From contig CP017245.1 of the NCBI GenBank assembly GCA_001765415.1, positions 1,178,001-1,242,000 of the forward strand: a DNA stretch of 64,000 bases, written 5' to 3'. How positions within the stretch are numbered: the stretch's first letter is position 1; every line of letters begins with the position of its first letter. A program made the translations under genes and the position numbers. Origin of the DNA: Candidatus Melainabacteria bacterium MEL.A1. GTDB taxonomy: Bacteria; Cyanobacteriota; Vampirovibrionia; Gastranaerophilales; Gastranaerophilaceae. The notes beneath the pieces were generated by a model, which worked only from the letters and a program-made list of their open reading frames with translations, did not search any database and had not been told where the DNA came from. Of the stretch, positions 58,999 through 64,000 are shown in pieces.

Positions 58999-60336
58999 CT
59001 AATCTTCGCTATCAATGATAATCTTGTAGTAAAAATCTGCTTTTGCAAACTTGTTTACGGGCTTTTCTTTCCATAGTTTCAAGGTTAAGACTGCTGGAAG
59101 ATATTTGATAGTGAACATTTTGTCTGATTGCATTGGAGAGATGTTGTTACATCCATCTTTATATCTGCAACTTCCACCCAAATGCAAGTAATCTGTAAAC
59201 ATTTGTACTTCATCTTTTACACTTGAACCATTTTGGTACATCATTTCAGAGTTTTTCATTTCAACCATATAAACATATTTGTACCCAAAATCAATTGCGT
59301 TAAGTCCTGACAATTGTAACGGATGACCGTATTCTTGTCCATTCACATTAGATCTGAAATAGGTGTATCTTCCCGGAACTCTATATGTTGCAACAATAAT
59401 TTTTTCTTTTGCGTTGTAACGTAATGATGTTGGCAAAAATGCTGCAGCTCCACTCTTGCAAAAATCTCTATTGTAATCGTATTCCCATGGAGAATAAGCC
59501 ATGCTTATTCCAACTAAGGTATTCGGATTATTGACAAGTGCGCTGACTTTTGAATTTCCTTCAGTACGTTCGTGGTAATCTCCAGTGTAGTTTAATTGGC
59601 TACATGGATTTGTTCCCCACCATGGTTTATTGTCAGCAATTCCTCCAAAAACACTTTTATTTGGCTCATAACTATTTGTCGCAAAAAGAGATTTTTTTAC
59701 GTAATTCTTTCTTAAATTGTAAATCTGTTTTTTACTCAAATAATTGTATGAAGAAGTTGGATTTACTATTAAATCCTGATACCCTTCTGTGCTACCGATT
59801 TTTGGTTTAGGTTGATTTGCAACATCAAACTTGTCTGGAGTAAAAGCTTCTTCTCTAATGTTGTAATAGTCTGTTTTCTTTAACATTTTTTGATCAGGAT
59901 ATGAAAATAACAACGAAGGACACATAAACCATAGTGTTGCAATAAGAATAATTATTTTAGATATAAATAAAACTTTTGGTGATAATTTTTCCAATAAATC
60001 AGGGGCATTGTCTATAAAATCAATTGCACTCTTTTCATCTGTTTTTAGATCTAGTAACTCGTTACAAATTTTAAGGACTTCTTTAACAGTATCGGCTTTC
60101 TCACTATTAGGATCAATTTCCAATGCTTTTTCAAAACAATATTTTGCGTTTTGGAAATCGTGTGTTTCTGTCTCATAATATATTCCTAACCAATACCAGG
60201 CATCAAAATTTAATGGATCTTGATTAATGATATCTTGAAGTTTTATCTTGCACTGTTTTGTTTGTTCAGAACTTGCATCCTTATCCAGTAAAATTGTAGA
60301 AATTTCATCTATTATGTTGTTATTGTTTGTATCCAT
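58999..60336 (-). CDS. TPR protein with one membrane helix and exported C-terminal domain
   Basis: 445 residues. N-terminal tetratricopeptide units (DPLNFDAWYWLGIYYETETHDFQNAKYCFEKALEIDPNSEKA, about 39-80) lie in the cytoplasm. One transmembrane helix lies at about 122-145 (VLFISKIIILIATLWFMCPSLLF). The 300-residue C-terminal domain outside has two cysteine clusters (NPCSQLNY, SCRYKDGCNN) and resembles no family I recognise. Just 4 nt separate it from the upstream membrane-protein gene, so the two products may form a complex. Confidence 0.68.
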   Translation of the reverse strand: MDTNNNNIIDEISTILLDKDASSEQTKQCKIKLQDIINQDPLNFDAWYWLGIYYETETHDFQNAKYCFEKALEIDPNSEKADTVKEVLKICNELLDLKTDEKSAIDFIDNAPDLLEKLSPKVLFISKIIILIATLWFMCPSLLFSYPDQKMLKKTDYYNIREEAFTPDKFDVANQPKPKIGSTEGYQDLIVNPTSSYNYLSKKQIYNLRKNYVKKSLFATNSYEPNKSVFGGIADNKPWWGTNPCSQLNYTGDYHERTEGNSKVSALVNNPNTLVGISMAYSPWEYDYNRDFCKSGAAAFLPTSLRYNAKEKIIVATYRVPGRYTYFRSNVNGQEYGHPLQLSGLNAIDFGYKYVYMVEMKNSEMMYQNGSSVKDEVQMFTDYLHLGGSCRYKDGCNNISPMQSDKMFTIKYLPAVLTLKLWKEKPVNKFAKADFYYKIIIDSED

Positions 60337-60340
60337 TTAT

Positions 60341-61234
60341 TTATTTCCCTAAACCTTTATATTTGTTTTCATTCCATTTGTCCGCAAGTAAGATGATGTC
60401 AAAGACGAATGATATTACTAAAAATCCTACAATAGGAATTAATGCAAAACTCCAAAACATTACGTCAAGAGTATTAAAGCTTTGTCTAAATGTAAACAAG
60501 AAAAACATTGAGAACGCAAAAAATGTAATAGAAAGCCATTTAAAATTTGTTTCTTGTTGTTTTGCAAGAATTTGTTTACAACCAGTGTTTGTATAATCTC
60601 TAATTTTTTCTTCTATGGATTCAACTGAGCCAGCACCTTCAAATCTGTATGAAAAACTTCTAACAGCTCTACTATAATCAATTATTTTATAGATAAAATT
60701 TGTAAGTTTTAAAGGAACATTTGTAAGAGTGAAATGTTTGTTATTTAGCACACTAAAATTAAGATTAATTTCTGATACTGCTGGATATGAGCCATATTTA
60801 TTATGAACCATAACTGTATTTAAAATCATTTCTAAGTTATTGATGTCGTTATATCCGCAAATAAAATTATATTGTGGTCGATTAAAATTGAATTTAACTC
60901 TATCTTGTAAAAAGTCTACAGACTTCAAATTAAGGGTAGATTCCATTGCTTTAAGAGCAAAGTGTCGTGAAACAATCGAGGCAACAAGTCCCCCGTAAGC
61001 CAATAATGGTATAATAATCATTATTAAATATGGTGTAATAGGCTCATCTCTATTATCAGCTATCAAATGGTTAAGCGTTTCTGCATACCACTTGAAAAAG
61101 CTTGCAATAGAATGTTCAGAGATTGCCGTATTGAAATACGCCCAAGAGAAACCAACAGTAACTATTATCGCAAATATTGCAAGTAAAACTACAACCATTT
61201 TAGATGTTTTAGCCGAAACATTATTTATACGCAT
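60341..61234 (-). CDS. Membrane protein with four helices, partner of the TPR gene
   Basis: 297 residues. Two helices lie near the N-terminus (about 13-33 and 64-86) and two near the C-terminus (about 230-250 and 258-284), around a soluble, basic central domain (95-225). The topology places the central domain in the cytoplasm. It heads a two-gene operon with the TPR protein. No recognised domain. Confidence 0.65.
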   Translation of the reverse strand: MRINNVSAKTSKMVVVLLAIFAIIVTVGFSWAYFNTAISEHSIASFFKWYAETLNHLIADNRDEPITPYLIMIIIPLLAYGGLVASIVSRHFALKAMESTLNLKSVDFLQDRVKFNFNRPQYNFICGYNDINNLEMILNTVMVHNKYGSYPAVSEINLNFSVLNNKHFTLTNVPLKLTNFIYKIIDYSRAVRSFSYRFEGAGSVESIEEKIRDYTNTGCKQILAKQQETNFKWLSITFFAFSMFFLFTFRQSFNTLDVMFWSFALIPIVGFLVISFVFDIILLADKWNENKYKGLGK

Positions 61235-61298
61235 TTAACCAACCTTTTTTTGTAGATTATAACAAATTTTTTGCAAGTTGTAAAGAATAATAATTCAT

Positions 61299-62675
61299 CT
61301 AATGTACAAATAATGGTTTTACAAGTACATAAATGTCATTAAACAATACAAATACCAACAATGCGATTAGTAAAGCGAAAAATACTGTCATTATTTTGTT
61401 TGCAATTTCTTCATCAACCGGTTTGCCTTGAATTTTTTCGATTAACAAGAACAATAAATGCCCACCATCTAATGCTGGAATTGGTAAAATATTTAAAATA
61501 GCAAGATTCATTGAAATTACTGCTGTCAACAATATTCCATAAAAAATCCCTTCACTACTGATAATATCGCCACCCATTTTTGTAATTAAAACAACACCAT
61601 GCATATTCTTTAGTGGGATTTTTCCTGTAAATAATTGTTTTAAAACAATTACCATTGATTTTGTTTCGTTATACAAATAATCATAACTTGTCTTAAATGC
61701 AGATTTAATGCCAGTTACAGGAATAAGTATTTCTTTTCTGTCTAACGAAATTCCAATTAATCCTTCACTGTCAGAATAAACTGTTTTTAATTCAACAATT
61801 TTTCCATTTCTCAAAACCTTAATATCCAATGGTTTTTGAGTATCAGACAAAGCATAAGCAACATCTTTTAAAGAAAATGTTCCGTCTGCCTCAATATATT
61901 TTTTATTTTTGATCTCATCACGCAATTTAATCTGATTTTCAGATAGTTTAATTTCATTTGGTTTATACAATTCAATCGTATTCAAAATATTATTATTCAA
62001 TAATACTTTCTGTTCTTTTTTAAGATTGTTTGGAATTGCGACAACCAAGTCTTTTTCTATAATTTCATTTTCAGCAAAAGCGTGGTTTACCGATTTTAAG
62101 CTTTTATAATTTCTTTCAACAAGTTCTTCATTTGTTTTTCCGTCAAAAGATGCGCTATACATAGCATACAAATTAACCGCATATTTTGTATTAATTTTTG
62201 AACCGTTAATTTCTATAATCTTATCGCCTTTTTGCATGCCTGATGACCAAATACTTGCCTCTTTGGGAGCAACAATATCTGTCACATACATATCAAATTT
62301 TTCAGATGGCATATTGTGCCACAAAAACGCAGTCATCAAAACTAAAATATATGCACAAATAACATTTGCCACAACGCCGGCAGAAAAGATTATTGCTCGT
62401 TGCCAAACAGGTTTGTTTTGTAATCTTTCCGGAGAATTTTGAGGAACATCAGAATCTTTATCATCATCAGGGAATGAAACATATCCGCCGAAAAGAAAAG
62501 CATGAATAACAAGAGTTAAATTTCCAACTTTCTTTTCCCACAAAGTAGGTCCAATTGGTAAACCAATTCCAAATTTGTCAACCTTAACTTTAAACATTAA
62601 CGCAGTTAAAAGATGCCCAAGTTCATGAACTAGTATTAAAAGCCCGATTAATAAAATCATTATGATGATAGACAT
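61299..62675 (-). CDS. rseP: Site-2 membrane metalloprotease RseP
   Basis: Cleaves transmembrane anchors in regulated intramembrane proteolysis. The zinc motif HELGH is in the first helix (LVHELGHLLTALMF), PDZ-like regions fill the middle (SGMQKGDKIIEINGSKI), and NILPIPALDGGHLLFLL holds the third zinc ligand near the C-terminus. The start at 62675 follows GAGGGAGAATTT; an upstream frame to 62708 lacks a site. The roughly 458-residue length is normal, although the central region is somewhat extended. Confidence 0.94.
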   Translation of the reverse strand: MSIIIMILLIGLLILVHELGHLLTALMFKVKVDKFGIGLPIGPTLWEKKVGNLTLVIHAFLFGGYVSFPDDDKDSDVPQNSPERLQNKPVWQRAIIFSAGVVANVICAYILVLMTAFLWHNMPSEKFDMYVTDIVAPKEASIWSSGMQKGDKIIEINGSKINTKYAVNLYAMYSASFDGKTNEELVERNYKSLKSVNHAFAENEIIEKDLVVAIPNNLKKEQKVLLNNNILNTIELYKPNEIKLSENQIKLRDEIKNKKYIEADGTFSLKDVAYALSDTQKPLDIKVLRNGKIVELKTVYSDSEGLIGISLDRKEILIPVTGIKSAFKTSYDYLYNETKSMVIVLKQLFTGKIPLKNMHGVVLITKMGGDIISSEGIFYGILLTAVISMNLAILNILPIPALDGGHLLFLLIEKIQGKPVDEEIANKIMTVFFALLIALLVFVLFNDIYVLVKPLFVH

Positions 62676-62742
62676 AAATTCTCCCTCTAAAATTATTTGT
62701 ATATACATTTTAGCATAAACAAGATTATAAATCAGGGAACAA

Positions 62743-63465
62743 CTATCTAAACATATAATTTGGACTTCCTAATCTCGGAGTTGAACGAAATTGCTTGTAA
62801 AGGGTTGCAGAATAAGGTAGTTCGTCATAGTTGCTTAACTCAGCCGGAAATGGTTCAACTTTTATATTCGCAAAAGTATCCATAATTTTTTTATCATATT
62901 CAGAAATTCCTGATGATTGTGTTAACCTAAAATTTCTAATAGTTCCATCTTTCAAAATTGTGCATTTTATAACCGGTTCTTGCGGAATATAATTATACGT
63001 CGTCGGAATTCTATCAAACATATATTTGCTTACTTTATTGATATATTTTTTATAAGCTTCCTGTGATTGTGCTGATGGTTCAACCGGTATAATTGACATT
63101 CTTGCAGATTGATACTTTTGCACAATATGCTGAAAACCACTCGTCATAGTAACATAACTTACATTGCAATCTTTAGGAAATGGTTTAAATGGTGCAGATT
63201 TTTGAACAGCCTCAATAACCGCATTATCAAAATCAGTTCCACTCGCTTTATCTAATTTTATGTCAGAAACACTTCCATCTGCATTAATATTATACGTAAC
63301 AGTAGTACTGGCACTGGTTTCGCCTTTATAGCTAAGGTTACTTTTGACTGCCTGTTGTGCCTCTTTTGCATATTCATTAAAAAAAGCATTCGCATCAAAA
63401 TCGTCTGCCAACACCAAATTTGCGCTAAACAAAACAAGCATCAAAAAAACAATAATCTTTTTCAT
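62743..63465 (-). CDS. Secreted protein with two TonB C-terminal-like domains
   Basis: 240 residues. A signal peptide (MKKIIVFLMLVLFSANLVLA) is followed by two copies of the TonB/TolA-type C-terminal fold: VTYNINADGSVSDIKLDKASGTDFDNAVIEAVQKSAPFKPFP and KCTILKDGTIRNFRLTQSSGISEYDKKIMDTFANIKVEPFP. Each has the D-G-x-x-x-x-x-x-x-x-S-G core. There is no N-terminal anchor for an ExbBD link, so it probably acts as a free periplasmic or TolA-like protein. Confidence 0.8.
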   Translation of the reverse strand: MKKIIVFLMLVLFSANLVLADDFDANAFFNEYAKEAQQAVKSNLSYKGETSASTTVTYNINADGSVSDIKLDKASGTDFDNAVIEAVQKSAPFKPFPKDCNVSYVTMTSGFQHIVQKYQSARMSIIPVEPSAQSQEAYKKYINKVSKYMFDRIPTTYNYIPQEPVIKCTILKDGTIRNFRLTQSSGISEYDKKIMDTFANIKVEPFPAELSNYDELPYSATLYKQFRSTPRLGSPNYMFR

Positions 63466-63484
63466 AAAACTCCTTTCAAATTTG

Positions 63485-64000
63485 TTATTTGAAACGACGC
63501 ATCATTTTCATAGCTTTGTTAACGGCATGTTTACCCAATTTTCCATTAAAACCGCCAAGTCCGCCTAAATTCCCCATTTTGCTCAAATCAGGCATGCTCA
63601 TTTTGCCGAACATGTTTTTCATGTCAGACATGCCTTTCATCATTGTTCGCATTTGTTCAAATTGCTTGATATAATTATTGATTTCTGCCAAATCCATGCC
63701 ACAACCCTTTGCGATACGTTTTTTTCTGCTTGTGTTTATTAAATCAGGGTTTGAACGCTCTTGTGGTGTCATGCTTGATATGAAAACTTCCATTTTCTTA
63801 AACTGTTTTTCTCCTTCATGGGAAAGTTTATCTCTATCATCTTTACCAATATTAATTCCCAACATACCGAGCATATTTCCCATAGAACCAAAAGCCTGCA
63901 TTTGTTTTTGCATTTTCAAGAAATCATTATAAGAAAAATTATTCTTACTCATTTTTTCTTCAAGTTCTAATGCCTGTTTTTCGTCAAAAACTTCTTGCGC
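63485..64000 (-). CDS. ffh: Signal recognition particle protein Ffh, C-terminal part (runs off the window)
   Basis: The visible 171 residues are the end of the GTPase domain linker and the methionine-rich M domain. At the window edge the frame reads AQEVFDEKQALELEEKMSKN, then FLKMQKQMQAFGSMGNMLGMLG and the RNA-binding segment MTPQERSNPDLINTSRKKRIAKGCGM. The gene continues beyond 64000, so an internal ATG at 63952 is not the start. The tail is rich in Met, Gly and Lys. It binds signal peptides and 4.5S RNA. Confidence 0.94.
   Translation of the reverse strand, partial: AQEVFDEKQALELEEKMSKNNFSYNDFLKMQKQMQAFGSMGNMLGMLGINIGKDDRDKLSHEGEKQFKKMEVFISSMTPQERSNPDLINTSRKKRIAKGCGMDLAEINNYIKQFEQMRTMMKGMSDMKNMFGKMSMPDLSKMGNLGGLGGFNGKLGKHAVNKAMKMMRRFK

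Noticed and set aside
63485..63952. Short ORF starting at an internal ATG as a separate methionine-rich protein
   Set aside because: The frame continues to the window edge with clear Ffh sequence (AQEVFDEKQALELEEK), so it is the C-terminal part of ffh cut by the window.
1..64000. CRISPR array or transposase-bearing insertion sequence
   Set aside because: No regularly spaced direct repeats with unique spacers and no transposase ORF with DDE or HUH motifs were seen. The recombinases found are tyrosine recombinases.

Overview
The window is AT-rich chromosomal DNA from a bacterium with an outer membrane (beta-barrel porin, TonB-like secreted protein, tripartite-type efflux). It most likely belongs to the gut Gastranaerophilales (Melainabacteria/Vampirovibrionia, the non-photosynthetic sisters of Cyanobacteria). 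This placement is inferred from three things: a prepilin with the FTLAEVLITLGIIG signature, many small lineage-specific proteins, and a dnaN-linked replication origin like that of Cyanobacteria. No rRNA gene is present to prove it.

Layout. 0.2-5 kb: MarR - EmrA - two EmrB efflux operon. 5-5.7 kb: HigBA-type toxin-antitoxin pair. 5.8-11.3 kb: pgi, a DUF4145-like tail-anchored protein, a BioD-like protein, prmC and a pair of small paralogues. 11.3-16 kb: der and lepA, with a 25-residue hydrophobic peptide between them that looks like a type I toxin. 16-17.6 kb: two small genes whose transcripts are bracketed by matching inverted repeats. 17.6-24.8 kb: endonuclease IV-like gene, crcB, dnaN, a cluster of DnaA-box-like sites (probable oriC), recJ, aroB, aroK. 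25-40 kb: transport, envelope and translation genes, the dnaG-rpoD pair, a C-terminal processing protease, a MATE transporter and a prepilin. 40.2-52.9 kb: a low-GC accessory island beginning at a tRNA(CAT) gene. 53-64 kb: core genes again (Orn/Lys/Arg decarboxylase, porin, hisS, rseP, partial ffh).

The island holds AbiH (phage defence), an integrase, and a cluster resembling acyl/aminoacyl tailoring of a glycan or small metabolite: glycosyltransferase, asparagine-synthase-like protein, truncated FkbH, MaoC-SDR fusion, GNAT-like protein, formyltransferase and two stand-alone adenylation enzymes. Two signs of phase variation lie inside it. One is a tyrosine recombinase gene bracketed by a perfect 24-bp inverted repeat, with an outward promoter between two divergent genes. 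The other is a G9 tract at the 3' end of one adenylation gene.

A genome-wide habit is also visible. About a dozen genes have a TATAAT-like -10 box only 6-7 nt before the start codon and no Shine-Dalgarno sequence, which implies leaderless mRNAs. Other genes carry clear GGAGG-type sites, so both modes coexist.
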